A stretch of DNA of 64,000 nt from assembly GCF_037975245.1 (NCBI RefSeq), contig NC_092568.1, positions 31,964,501 through 32,028,500 on the forward strand, written 5' to 3'. The translations under genes were made by a program, and so were the position numbers. The notes beneath the pieces are model-generated. The model saw nothing but the letters and a program-made list of their open reading frames with translations. It did no database searches and was not told the DNA's origin. The DNA is from Apostichopus japonicus. Lineage: Eukaryota > Echinodermata > Holothuroidea > Aspidochirotida > Stichopodidae. Shown piece after piece: positions 22,108 to 34,900 of this stretch. Position 1 is the first letter of the stretch; every line of letters begins with the position of its first letter.

Positions 22108-22146
22108 CATGGAGCTATAAACCTGGGAGGTTTATAGAGCTCCATG
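22108..22146. repeat. Short hairpin
   Basis: catggagctataaacct (22108-22124) is repeated inverted as aggtttatagagctccatg (22128-22146), with a 3-base loop ggg and a two-base insertion in the right arm. Confidence 0.75.
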
Positions 22147-25100
22147 GTTCTATACAGCACCACAGCGTCAAAAGCAAGGTCACAGAAAAAACAATTATGC
22201 ATTTTGAATGAATCACAAGAAGCGGCACACATAGTTGCAAGGAGAGTGGACGAACTGATCTTGGACTTCACTGTCCACTTTCAAACACTGACTGTCTGCA
22301 AACGGTAATGTCAAGGTCCAAAGTCTGACCATACATCAAATACATTTATATAATGCACACGTGTGTAAACTGTAGACTACTACAGTTGTTGCGTGAATCG
22401 AAGAGATGAGATAATCACTCAGCACAGCCTCGGTAGGAGGCAGTGGAGAAGTTGACCTTCTGTAACCCAAGATAAATTGAACGCTTGATACCCTTGACCC
22501 TTTGGTTACCTGAGTAAAATTTGCTTTAATTTGAAGGGAAAGTTGTTGTTGCTACATAATCGATTATATAATGAAAATTATATTTGAAGATCGCGTCTAG
22601 GTTTTTTTTTCTAAGTAATGGATGTTCACGAAACTCGCTTGAGATGAGACGTCTGATTAATCCATCAGTCAAAGTTTCGGATTAACGATTTAGCCGTTTC
22701 TGATTTTCATTTTGGAATAGATCATGTACGGTAATCATCGAGTTACACTTGAAGTTGGAGTTTTACATTGACTAGAAGTTTAGGTCAGTAATAACAATAG
22801 TGAAAAGAGGTTAGCTTTTGTTACGTGAAAACCTTTTTTGAAGATTAAATCATTAACACTACAAAGTAAATACTAAAATAGCATCTAGCACTAGTTAAGC
22901 AATACTCTACTACCACTGAGTACTAATAATTACTAAGCCTATCCACTCGTCCTAACATTTTATTTTATGATTAGAAAACGGCTAATTCTATTATCGGCAA
23001 GAAATGTTGTCTTATTACCATTGTTTATTATACTGAGGCTATCTTTGCAAACTGTGATAATGAGTTTTAGGTTCATAATGAAAACGAGTCTATCAGCAAC
23101 AATAGATTGAGTGTCATGTTATTGATTGGCCATGGAAGTAATTAGGCCTAGCCTAGGTAAATTAAGATATTGGATGATGTGTGAATATAAGATAATGTGG
23201 CCATATGTTTTCCTGGAAATCTGGGCATTTTTGGATGTTGAACCCCTCTCCTTCTTCATGTTGACATCAAAATAAAGTTTCTCAACACTGCTTCCAAAGG
23301 AGATCATTTGAGGGTCTCTCCTGTTTTGGTAGTCCTACATATTTTCAAATGCCAAAGGTTATCAGTTAGAACGTAGAACACCTCATCCAGAAACAAGTAT
23401 TGGGTTTCCAAGAGAAATTGAGCATATCCAATGCCAAAACCTTTATGGTCATTGGAAGTCTTATTGTTCATCACTACTGTTAAGTGCAACATAATGCTTT
23501 GTGTGAATTAAAGACAATGAAACTATGCAATGATCTGGGTTTCCTTTATCTGTGAGCCATATGATATTATGACTGAAAGTTACTTTGTACTCAAATTGTA
23601 GCATGTAGTATTTACAAACAATCACTACTTAGATAAGGTACAATTATTAAAGCTGTCTCTGTAGGTGGTGGGCCAATCAGGTAAAATTGAAACTATTCCG
23701 GCCTTTCCGGTATATTCCAGCTTGGATGGTTCCTCAAACCAGGTGACATTTCTGCTGACACATTTAATCTGGGCATGGCTCATGAAATCCTGGGGCTGTC
23801 CCCAGAAATTGGGGACATTTGGTCACCTTGGCATAAAGACTACTTTCAAAACAGACCATCTCATTGACCACAGTTAATGTTGACTTTGTTTGCCTAGACC
23901 TGATATCATATTTTCAGTATAAATTTACTAAACCAAAGTTCAATTCTCTTTCTGTGAATGATGGCAGAACTTGATGTAAGTGTCTATAATGAATATGAAT
24001 ATAAGTAATTTGTTCAAACAAATACTTGAACAGGAGTGTTTGCTGTAGATATCTCAAACTAAAATGTGAACAAGTTACTGAGTAGCTCCTTAACTATATG
24101 AGATCTTCAATTGCTTAATATTGCTATATTGCCATTTATCAAACTCGCTATTATTGACTGTTGTGTCGGTTGCAGTTATAGAGTGCTATATACATGTGTC
24201 TTCTTATGTCCTAGCTGCGTAGGATTCTTTCATTGAGGCTGACTTTTTTTGGAATGGTAAGGAAACTAGATTTAATTTACCGGATAATAATTCATTTAAT
24301 TTTTGAATCCACATTCTAGATTTAGGTTAGTAGGTCAATCATTCTTGTTTTAGATAGCTACACGGCAACCTCCAGAAGCTGATCTAGCTAATTGTCACTT
24401 TAATTTGAAAGAAGTTGACTTGAATGTTTAATGTGGATTGAGTACTGTCAATGATCTAAAATTCTTGTTCTAAATAATTTTAACTTCTTTATATTGTAAC
24501 TTAGTAATCTATCATTCATCAAATATTTCCTTTCTAGCCATATGGCACACTCAAAACAATTCTGTCAGTTGTATGCTACTATGATGTAGATCATATATAT
24601 ATATCTCCTATAAGTCTGTAGCCTCAATGTAGTCTGAGCAACAGTAAGTTCTAAGTAATATTTATCTGATCTACTGTTTGTTACACATCTCTTGTTCTTG
24701 TGGAACCAGCACCGAAACGGTTCACATTACAATACAAGAGAAATGCTGGTACTAGGGCTTGTTATGATTTTGCCATTACATCTTTTTAATATACATCCAT
24801 ACAAGATTAATGGCTCAACAAGGTATATACTGTATCACATTTCCCGCTTCTGTAATGCTTGAGTGACTACTCACATGCATGTTGGAATTAATATGCTATA
24901 TTGTACCAGCCTCCACTCTTGAGTGGCTTCACCTTTGTACTGTAAACTGTGTGTTCTTGTTTGTTATTATCCCCTGCAAGCAACTGATGCCTGCAGCATC
25001 CAGTGAAGGTCAGGTGATATGATAATGACTTGTCCCAGCTCCCACAGTCTGCAATGCAGTGGGGTTATCTAATATAGGATGAGAGCTATCTGGCACACAG

Positions 25101-25743
25101 TGAGGTTTATTTGCGATTATCGTTTCGACAGAAGAATTGAATACCCAGAGGTTTATAATCAATGAGGAAATGTACTCCTGTTTCTAGCTTCTGGTTTTCT
25201 TGAGAATTTATTGTTTCCTTTGGAGAGCTGTTTGAAGTTCAGATTCATCTTTGTAATTTTCTCTTCAATATTAACGAGTTCTTTGTTGTAGATGTTCTGA
25301 ACATGCTGTCATGCTGTGGTTTCACGTGGAGCTACACCAACGATTGCTCGATACGTCTGCAAACTTCAAATTGCACAGCTGAGAACGTGTTGCGGTAGTT
25401 CAGACAAATGAAGAATCTTTAATTGATTCAAATGCTCTCGTAAAGTTTTGACTTAACGTTGAATAGTGTTGGTGGAGTGAATTTAAACCCTTATTCTTTG
25501 TCAGGTATGGACTCACTTTGGCAATGTCTCATTCATCTTTATAGTCTACTCTCTGAATTGCCTTGGAAGAGATCCTAAGCAGACTGTCATTTAAAGATAC
25601 ATGAAAATCTCAGTAATTAATCTAAATGGCAGGCAATATCGCAAGTTTTAAAGTTTTGTAATGTTTGAAGTTGTATTAATTGTTATGTTCATCCTTCTTA
25701 GAATTAAATGAAATTGTACTTACTTGTTTTTTTTCCATTTCAG

Positions 25744-25891
25744 ATATTTTGGAACACAGACTATGGATATAATGGATTAATTTGGAATAAATGGATTTTC
25801 ATATCAACTGGAAGATTTTTATGAAGTCGGAACAATGAGCATTATTGATGTTAAGTGCCAAAAAAACATGCTCAGATAAACTTTGAATGAC
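25744..25891 (+). other. Nesprin 5' leader part of first coding exon
   Basis: Follows a strong acceptor (polypyrimidine, then catttcag ending at 25743), so an upstream non-coding exon is implied but was not located. It contains upstream ATGs at 25763, 25772, 25791, 25835, 25848 and 25887. All open frames end before or shortly after the main ATG. Confidence 0.6.
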
Positions 25892-25961
25892 ATGGCAAGT
25901 GGAGCCAATCTCGTTGGACATACAGAGCCTGAAATCACCAATGTCATTGTCTTACTAGCTA
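25892..25961 (+). CDS. SYNE1: Nesprin coding exon 1 (start)
   Basis: ATG at 25892 in context GACATGG. It encodes [20 protein letters not shown] and then LLA, with donor GTAAGT. It joins in phase to [13 protein letters not shown], as in vertebrate nesprin-1, where a short unstructured N-terminus precedes DEQE. Confidence 0.85.
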
Positions 25962-28900
25962 GTAAGTTAGATTCATTCATTCAATTTAACTTTTTCTTAT
26001 TCTTTTATTCTGGTAGCTCATGCAGTGATGTACATAGCAAGTCAAGTATAAACATGTACAGGCCTAGCTACAGTGTTAGAGTTGATTCAAAATCTTAATA
26101 AAGTCTATGCTACTCTTGTACTCTCATATCACTTTAGTTTTCAAGTCATTCAAAATGTTCTCACTTCTAATTTCAATAAATACTACATATGATGTAAGTT
26201 GACAGTTAAAATAAATAACTGTAATTGAGTAAATTTTTTTAGAATCGACCTCTCGACTTTGTGCCTTGTTTTTCGTATGATAATCTAAATATTGTTTCAC
26301 CTTAAAAGGGACATACTGTTTATTCAGAATTGTGTCAGGCGATGTGACTCATATAGGAAAGCAAGCAAATTGTTCTCCATGTTGCAATTTCAAACGGCAT
26401 GTCACTATCTTGTTCCTAACTCAAAATATTTTGTTTGAAAGCAACAGATTTCAAACTATTTAATGTAATGATTTTATCTTTACTCTTCTTTCTGAAGTCT
26501 TAATTGGTCTAATTAAGTCCCAAAGCTATTTCCAAAAATCATGTTTTGTGTGAAAAAATAATACAAAAATGAAAACTTAAATAAATTTCTTTTGCATTTA
26601 AATTGGTTTTGCTGAAAATCACACTGATAATGTCATACCTGCATATTTATAAGCACATGTATTTTTGCATCTAGAGCAATTGTCTGGTTTCTATGGGAAC
26701 ACAGCAAACCAAAACATCGACAGCTGTGTATTTATGGTTTGTTTATTTGCATTCTTCCACAACACAGTAAATACAAGCAACAGTTTACTGGTAAACCCCT
26801 TCTGTACCCTATGTGTTGATGTTTTCTAATCTCCATTGTTAGCATAGGTGTGAGCTTCAATGGAATTTGGGCACCTATAGTGGCATTGATATGAATGCAT
26901 TGGGGCCCATTGCAGCTATAGTGTTAATACCAGGGATGCTGTTTACTTTTGTGTTATTAGAGGCTCAAAGAACAACTGAGGTTTAAGACAGTTATATGTA
27001 CAATTTTCACAGTCTAAAAGTTCAGATCTTTTATTGCCAATATTTTCTGTTGAAGACCTTTCTTCTAAAGTATACCTGATCAAAGACTCCTTATAAATGT
27101 GGAAAAACCAAAATAACTAAAATATTGAATAATTGAAGTTACAATTTTAAAATTTTGGACATGCAATGTTTATATGTGGTATTAATGAAGACATGAAATA
27201 TGAATGTACTTTCCTTTACTTTTCGCTTTGCTTAAAAGTTGGAGGGGGTCGTTCACAGCTAGAATCTTGACCAGTGACAAAGCATTGACCCTTGTGAATT
27301 ACCCCTTGATGTATCTATGTTCACAAACAAAATTTTACCTTGATCAAAAAAAAAAAAAAATGGATCAAATTATTTAAAAATTTGCCACAGCTTTTTTGAC
27401 TTGCACTCCTACATTTCTGCAAAGGAAAATAATCCAGATTATTACCATGAAAGTAATTTTGGTTTTATGTGCACATACAAGTCTAGAGTTTAGAAGGGAA
27501 TTGAGTACATGATCAAAATTTATCCTAAATTTAAAATAAAATCTAAACAGTGAAAAGAACAATTCTGCTTTCATTTGTAGTCAAGGACACAATCCACTGA
27601 AACTACTGAAAGAAGGAAATTAGGGAAGAAAAATATGTGCAAAATAACTTGAAACATTCATAGTGATCATCAACATGAATGTTGTACGCTCACTAAAACA
27701 TTCTATAGAACTAAATCTATGTCATACACATTCCTTGTTATTGATTCTGATGTGACATAAATAGCGATAATATATGTTACAGTGTGAAAAATAATCCCCC
27801 ATTGGACCCATAGTAATGAAACCCTTGATTTCCTCCTAACTCTATTTTCCAGAAAGCCTTGTCTTTTGTAATATAGTCTATTGATTACTTTTGTGCAGCA
27901 TGAGTAACTCCATTGAAAGGATAAACCTCCTAGGTACTTTGCCATGTGGTTGTTGATCCTCAGATAGTGTTACAGTAATCCAATGTTATTACCAGGGAAG
28001 ATCAAACAAGTTTTTGTGGTTTTACTGGAATGGACATATTTGTGAGGTCATGCAGTAGTACCCTATGTAACCTTAGCCCTAGCAACTCCAGTTTGATAGC
28101 TAGCTAGCTCCTGCTTAGATGTACTGTATACCTAGCTGGTAGTACAGTAGTCGGTCTGTATATATACTGCATGCAGACTATAAAACCTGTCAGTATATTT
28201 CTTCTCATGCACAGCTGAACACAGTTCTTTGGGCAATTTATATGTTGCTCAGTTCATTCTTTGTGAGACTATATGTTCTTCTGTTTGGGAAAAGGCAGCG
28301 GATTAAACTTTGTCATATTCAACAGGAATTAATACGGAAAATACTCAGATTGTGGAATACTGTGACAACCCTAACATTTTTTATTCATTTTGACATTGAA
28401 TTGAAGTGCATGTACACTCATTATTGTACATGAATAATATCATCGTACAGAATGTGCAGGGATCTATGAACACGCCACCGCCAGTTTACCTTTCACTGTA
28501 CTTGGACGGTCATGGAATAATTATTCTTTAGCTGCAAGAAATGTTTTCTGATAGATTGAGCAGAAAGTTCAAAGGTACAGTATGTGTACATGAATTAACT
28601 GATGTGATTTGTTTGTATAAAGCTGCAGTTTGGGTACTGTTAGGTACCTTGAGGCCATAACAGTGAAGCATTTGAATCTTTAATGATTAAACTTTCAGTT
28701 TCCATGTACAGTAAATTTTGTTGATTTTCAGAGTTCTAAGTGATAAATTTGAGTTTAATTAGCCTAGCTGAATCACTAGTCTGACAGTCTTAGTTTTTGT
28801 GCAGGAGACTGTTGATATACAAACGAATCATACTGTGGCCTGTATTTATGTAGACCTTCTCAAAGTTAAAATGATTTAATTTAAGCAAACAGTATTATTT

Positions 28901-31900
28901 TTGTTTGTTTGTCTAGGAGTGATTAGTAAACTGTAACCTTAATTTGAAATTTTCAAGTGGCATGCTCATCCAATGGGTGTTAACTTTGGTGAAATTTAAA
29001 TATTAAAAAAAAAATGAGGATTTTCTGTAGCTGTTACAGTACAAACTAAATTATATTTATTCAGAAAAATTGTGTTTGCAGTCGCTATTCCCAACTTCCG
29101 ACCCCACTGCCCCCTCCCCCCAAAAGAAAAGAACAGGTTCATCCCGTTTCACAATGGTGACAGTGAAATACTGTAGGACTCACTGACTGACCTAAGTTAT
29201 AATTAGTTCAGTATAAATTGCAACAAATTTGAGCAAACAAACAATTTCAATTGCTGTTAAAATTAAGGATAGTTATATCGTTCTGCCAGGAGCAAGCCTC
29301 AAAAAACAGATATTTAGCATTGTGTGTGTTTCGTAAGTGATCTCACTACACAAAATTGAATGCTTGTGTTCACATAAAATATATATGCTAGTTTCACACA
29401 GATTCCTGATACTTTTTACTCGCTGTATATATGTAATATTAAATGTTAATTTGCCCCTTCCTCTATATTTTAAAAATTGGTACAAAATAAGTCTTCTTGT
29501 GTTTGCTGACTTGCGCACTTCCATTAACGTATTTAATTTAATTATATACCCCGGAGCTACTCTTACTGTAATAAATTTCGGATCAAACCAAAGACCAAAA
29601 ATACTGCATATTGGGAGCTATAATTAGCAAAACTCAGACAAAAAACACACACCTATAATGAAACTAACAGGATATTGATGTTGTGTATCCAACACTATGG
29701 TAGATAAGATTTCTTGCTTTGATCCAATTGATATCAAATCTACATCCCATTTGCCTGTGGGTGCTAACTGGTTTAATTCATACTTCAAACTGCAGCCGCC
29801 CCCACACAAATGTTGCCAATATTGGACATACAGTGGACTGTATGACCGTTAGTAACTTAGTAGAATGCTTACCAAGCTGCTGCTTTGCCCTTGTGCATGG
29901 CTTGCTTACTGGTAATGTTTGGTATCGTAACCTAGATTTTAGACAGCGCTTGCTGAAAATTCGAAGAAAATAGGAAAGAAAATCTTATGAATAGGTGTGT
30001 TTCTCAGAAAATGTGGTAATTAGTTTATAAAGTTTATACATGATACAGATCAATAAAGTATAAAGGTTACAACTACTGTATCATGTTACACAATCATGAA
30101 TAAAGTGTTCACCATGTTTGTTTAAGTGGAAAATGTTAGTTTTTTCATTATTTTCATGTAAAATGAAAAGAAGAACAGCTGAGAAAGAAAAATATGATTT
30201 GAAGGTTTATATTAAGTAAGATGGAAAGGTTAATGCAATTTATGTTAGTTTAGTACATGTCAGTAGTAGAGTAGAGTTTTAGCCGGAAAGAATAAGTCCA
30301 TTAATGGTGTTCCCTTACCCTTTTCGCATTTCAACTTATTAAAAAAGCTTTAGTATTCATAATATGGTCTTGTATGCGACTACTGGCACAGAGAGAATTT
30401 AAGTAAAGGTAAGGTAAGTATTCAAAATGGTGGCATTTTTATAGCTATTCATTATAGTACATTTGAAGTTACAGTACTGTACTTATACATTAGTTTTTTC
30501 CACCCACTTTCATCACACAAAATGAAACAACCAAGTAATAAGAACTATTATCTTCCATAAATTTAATGTACATTATATAGTTCTAGTTTATTTTGTCAAT
30601 TTTAACAAACAAAGCACTTGATTAATATCTAATATAAGGTTATAATGGATCACATTATTACAGTGAATGCCTATACTGGTTTTTATTTCCAGTAATTTTA
30701 TCACAGTTTCCAGAAATGTAGTTACTTCACAGTATGTCACTTACACAACACTCATCTGCATAAACTTTAAAAACAAAATTTGATTGCTAAAATTAATGAA
30801 GATGATTAAAATTGTTAGACCTGAATAGACCTGTGATTGTTGTGAATCTAATTAATTTGGAACTTTGCCAGTAGGACCTACTGCACTATGTAAAACTGAT
30901 CAAGTGATTTTGAATGTGTATCAATTTAAGTGTACTATGTCACCTTTCACAAAGTACAGCTGTGTATGCTTCTTTGACTTTGTGCATTGGTTCATACCCT
31001 CCCCATTGTACTACATACTATACATGTTGTTCAAATTGTGCAGTCTTTTTATATTTTGTGGTGGCAATTTCATGGCCTTGTATTTTTGCTACTGTACTGT
31101 AGTACTTAATTAGTGTACAACTTGAATTGAACACATACAGTATGACACCCACTTATTTGTGTGTTGAACGTTAATGTACTTTTTCATACATATGCCATGT
31201 ATGCCCTCTGCTCCATGTATATACAATATGTACATTTACAGCCTACTGTAGGTGTGTCAACTATCGTTGCTTCCCTGCTGTTTATGCTTTGGTGGTTGCT
31301 ATGGTTACAAAAAAACAGGGTATCAAGTACTTTCTAGTTTATTCTGTTATTGGTAAGAATATTAACATATTTAAAATAAAACAATTAAAAAAAAAATACT
31401 CATATTAGTAATATACACTTAGAGGTACAGTACAGTCTATTGTATACAGTAGCTAAATACGTATATTTTCAAGACACATAATATATTCATTAATTGAATT
31501 AAATAATGTATGTCATTTCTACAACTATTGGTAATTTCTGTTTGACAGTCCTACTACTGTATAAACAACCCTGATTTCTGTAGAGAACATATCTTGCAGA
31601 GTTTGTTGATGTTACTGGCTAACATGAAAAATTCTATAAAAGGGCAAATTGTTAATGGTTGTCCCATTGTTCGAGACGACCATATTTCTGTTAGGACAGC
31701 CAAAATCAACTTTAAAAGTCGTCTACCCTCAAATTCAGATTGCATTGTAACTAAAGACCTCCAAATAGGTACAAAGATCAATTGGTAGCATCCCCCATCA
31801 ACTTTGAATTTACGGAAGTAAACAAACAAATATAATGGTAGCTAGGCCTATGATCCACCTGAAAAGAGAAAAGATTTTTACTGGCCCAAACCTGTATTCC

Positions 31901-34900
31901 ATTCACCAAACCTTTACACATCTCTCCTACATTCCATATTGATCATTCTTTGCTATTTTGGTACAATTTTTGGGTTGCCAGAAAATTTGGTGTTCTCTGC
32001 TCAGACAATCAAATGGCAAAATCCCTTAAACATTTGCCCAGTATACACTATACTAAATATTATACGTTCCAAACTGCCTGATTAAAAAATAATTACACAT
32101 CAACGATATTTGCAAACACTTTTGTTCACCAAAGACTGAACATACTTATTTGTATTTTATCCTCTCACTATATTAGCTTTCTAGGTCAATGACCTTGAAA
32201 GAGGCTACAGTGAAAGAAATTAACTGCTGCTGTTCTACTATTCTAGTTTTCATTAATTCTTTAGTGCACTATGTACAGGTCAGCTGTATCATAATGCTGC
32301 TGTGTTGAGGTACTAAACCATATAGCGCCTAGCACATAATTAGGGATCAAAGCCTTTGTGTGTGTGTGTTTTGGGTGGCAATTGTGCTAAACCGAAATAG
32401 CACTGTAAGGGCTCTAGGTGTCCACACATGAGCCCACTTTGAAGTTTTTGTTTTTCCTTCTTGCAAGAAAAGAAAAAGAGAACAAGGAGTCTGTGACATG
32501 AGCCAGAGTGATAAATGATATCGGAATGTGCTTTGTGAAGTACAGTACCTGATTCTCTTGCTTGCATGACCAGCAAGGGTCACTTAAAAATAGATGCTTG
32601 TCATTACAAATGTAGACAAAGAATTATATTTCTGATGCTGTGGAAGAACAAAACTAAACTGAAAGGGTTGGGCATTGCTAGAGTAAAAGCTAGATGAGAA
32701 GAAAGGCTTTGTTCAATAAATTTGTTTGATCAACTTTAAGATGTTTGTTTAATGGAATATTTGCATTATTTTTAAAAGTAAAGAAAGACACAGTGCAGGG
32801 TGGTGCAGCATAAAAATTTTCCTAATTTTTTGTCTTTGAAGGTTCCTTCACAAATGCTAACGATAAGCTCCTAACATTATGGAAGAGCAGATAAATTGCA
32901 ATTTTGCATGGCTGTTGACAGTATACATGAAACTGTTTTTGTCATGAAAGGAAAAATAAAATGGATAATATGTTTGTCATCAGCTAAACACGAAACAGAG
33001 AGAGAGCATGGGTAAAGGAATAAGAGGTATAGAAGATGGGGATGAGGAGGGGCAGAGACGGCTACATAGTTTTAATAAAATTACTATTCCCCTGTCAGGA
33101 ACTTTTGTATTTAACTGAGTGAATTCTGCATTATATATATGATTTTGATATCCAATTGCTTTCCACTTTACTTAAATTCATATCTTCTAGTGCCTGTAAT
33201 AGTAAGGTGCAATATATTAGGAGAGAGAACATTTCTAACAGTTTTGTTTCGGCAAGCATTCTGGAAACTCACTTCTTTTTATTTCTTGTTTGATCAAGAC
33301 AAAGATAATACATAATCTAATACTAATACATTATATAAGTGTTCTATTATAATATTACATAGTGGTTTGTATAGTTACATTATTGAACTAATTGTTGTTG
33401 GTTATTGGTCCCAGCTTTTTCTCAAGTGGTCTGAGGATGTTTCTGTCTTTAGTAAGATTCTCTTACCTGTCTCCATTTGACAAATGTGTTCTCCAATCGA
33501 TGTAGCGTACTGCATAAACAGTTTGGCTTTCAGCAGGTTTATGGAAAAGAAACTGTTGTTATGTAATTTTCAATATTTGTCATGTTTCTAAGTACAGCAC
33601 CATATTTTGGAAAAACATGATAACAGACCAAAACCAAACAAAAAAGCTAATCAGCACAAAATAAGTTACTGTATTGTATATATTGGAGTATATTCTCATG
33701 AAATAAGTGCTTAATTGATCTTGAAGCACTGGCCAGTATTGTCAACTTATTTAAGTTATTCTTTTCTCTTGACAGATGAACAGGAACTAGTCCAGAAGCG
33801 GACCTTCACAAAATGGGTTAATTCCCACCTTGCTAGGGTAAGACTTATAATACAGGATGGAGACTTAACAGAAAAAAAGCATAAAAGAAAGGGACTGGAG
33901 CTTGGACTGGAAAAAAAAAAATAATACTAACGCAATTGTGAGACACCATTGTACAGAGGGTCTTATAAACATCTCTAATTGGGAATTGATGATGCAAATA
34001 TGTTATGAATAGGATGAGTATTTATGTAACATACCTATTACTTTCCCACAAAACTAACCATTTTGGATTCATTGAAACATACAGGACTTAGCTTCCCTCC
34101 AATTTGCTGTTAGTATTTTGACTGTCATTGGTTTGATGTAAATTCTGGAAATTTCAATTTGCTGAAATGATTTCTAGATATTATGATGAAAGGGAGGTAC
34201 AATAGGTTTACATGAATTCATATAGAGATACTGTAAATATGTAAGGTCTTAGTCTAATTTACTATTCTTGTAGTCCTTTGAGTGACTACATGAAAAGGAA
34301 GTCAATTGCCAAAAAAAAAAAAAAAAAAAAAATGAATGATGTGTATAGATACTTGTCATAGAATCTTTTTGTTTAATAATTAATGAAATTATAGCAATCA
34401 GGGAAGTTAGTGGGTGCAATTTCCTTTCATAAAATAGAAGAACAACTACAGCAATATTCTATAGTGCTCGAATGTGAAGAGTTATAGACAGGCCTCAGTC
34501 TAATAATTGTTCAATATCTAAAACAATAGGCCTACTGTAGATCTGTAAACCAGGCAACGAGGATGTAGTGTAGTAGGTTATTCGGCAACTAACAGAAATT
34601 TGAATTAAATTTTTTATTCACTGTCAAAGTGGAAGATATTAGCTCCCTGGTATATGGTCAATTGATTTTGCTCTAAATTTGTTGACAGAAATTTGTAACA
34701 AAAATTTAACGAGCTTTATTTGAAGCAGGAATTATGGTTCCATTTGAAGAGTCATACAACTTAGATCTAAACAATTCCAGCATCATGTACACAATTTACA
34801 AAAGTTCCTAATTATGTGAAATTTATGTCAAAAATTTCCTCTGGTTTAAGTGATTTCTTCTTCGCCATGGTAATGTCAAACATTACTAAACTGTGATAAA

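Larger units (their letters stand above)
16337..25743. other. FAM98-nesprin intergenic region and 5' ends
   Basis: About 9.4 kb between divergent genes, without a recognisable protein-coding exon. It should hold both promoters and any untranslated first exons. I see degenerate repeat matter near 16.57-16.9 kb, an inverted repeat at 19.14-19.25 kb, a SINE at 19.5 kb, a LINE-tail-like stretch at 19.9-20.0 kb, a short AG microsatellite at 21.17 kb and a hairpin at 22.1 kb. No confident TATA box or CpG-rich promoter was recognised. Confidence 0.6.

Noticed and set aside
23665-23877. 70-codon open frame after a tctgtag acceptor-like site upstream of nesprin
   Set aside because: No homology, no good donor at its end and not in phase with nesprin exon 1.
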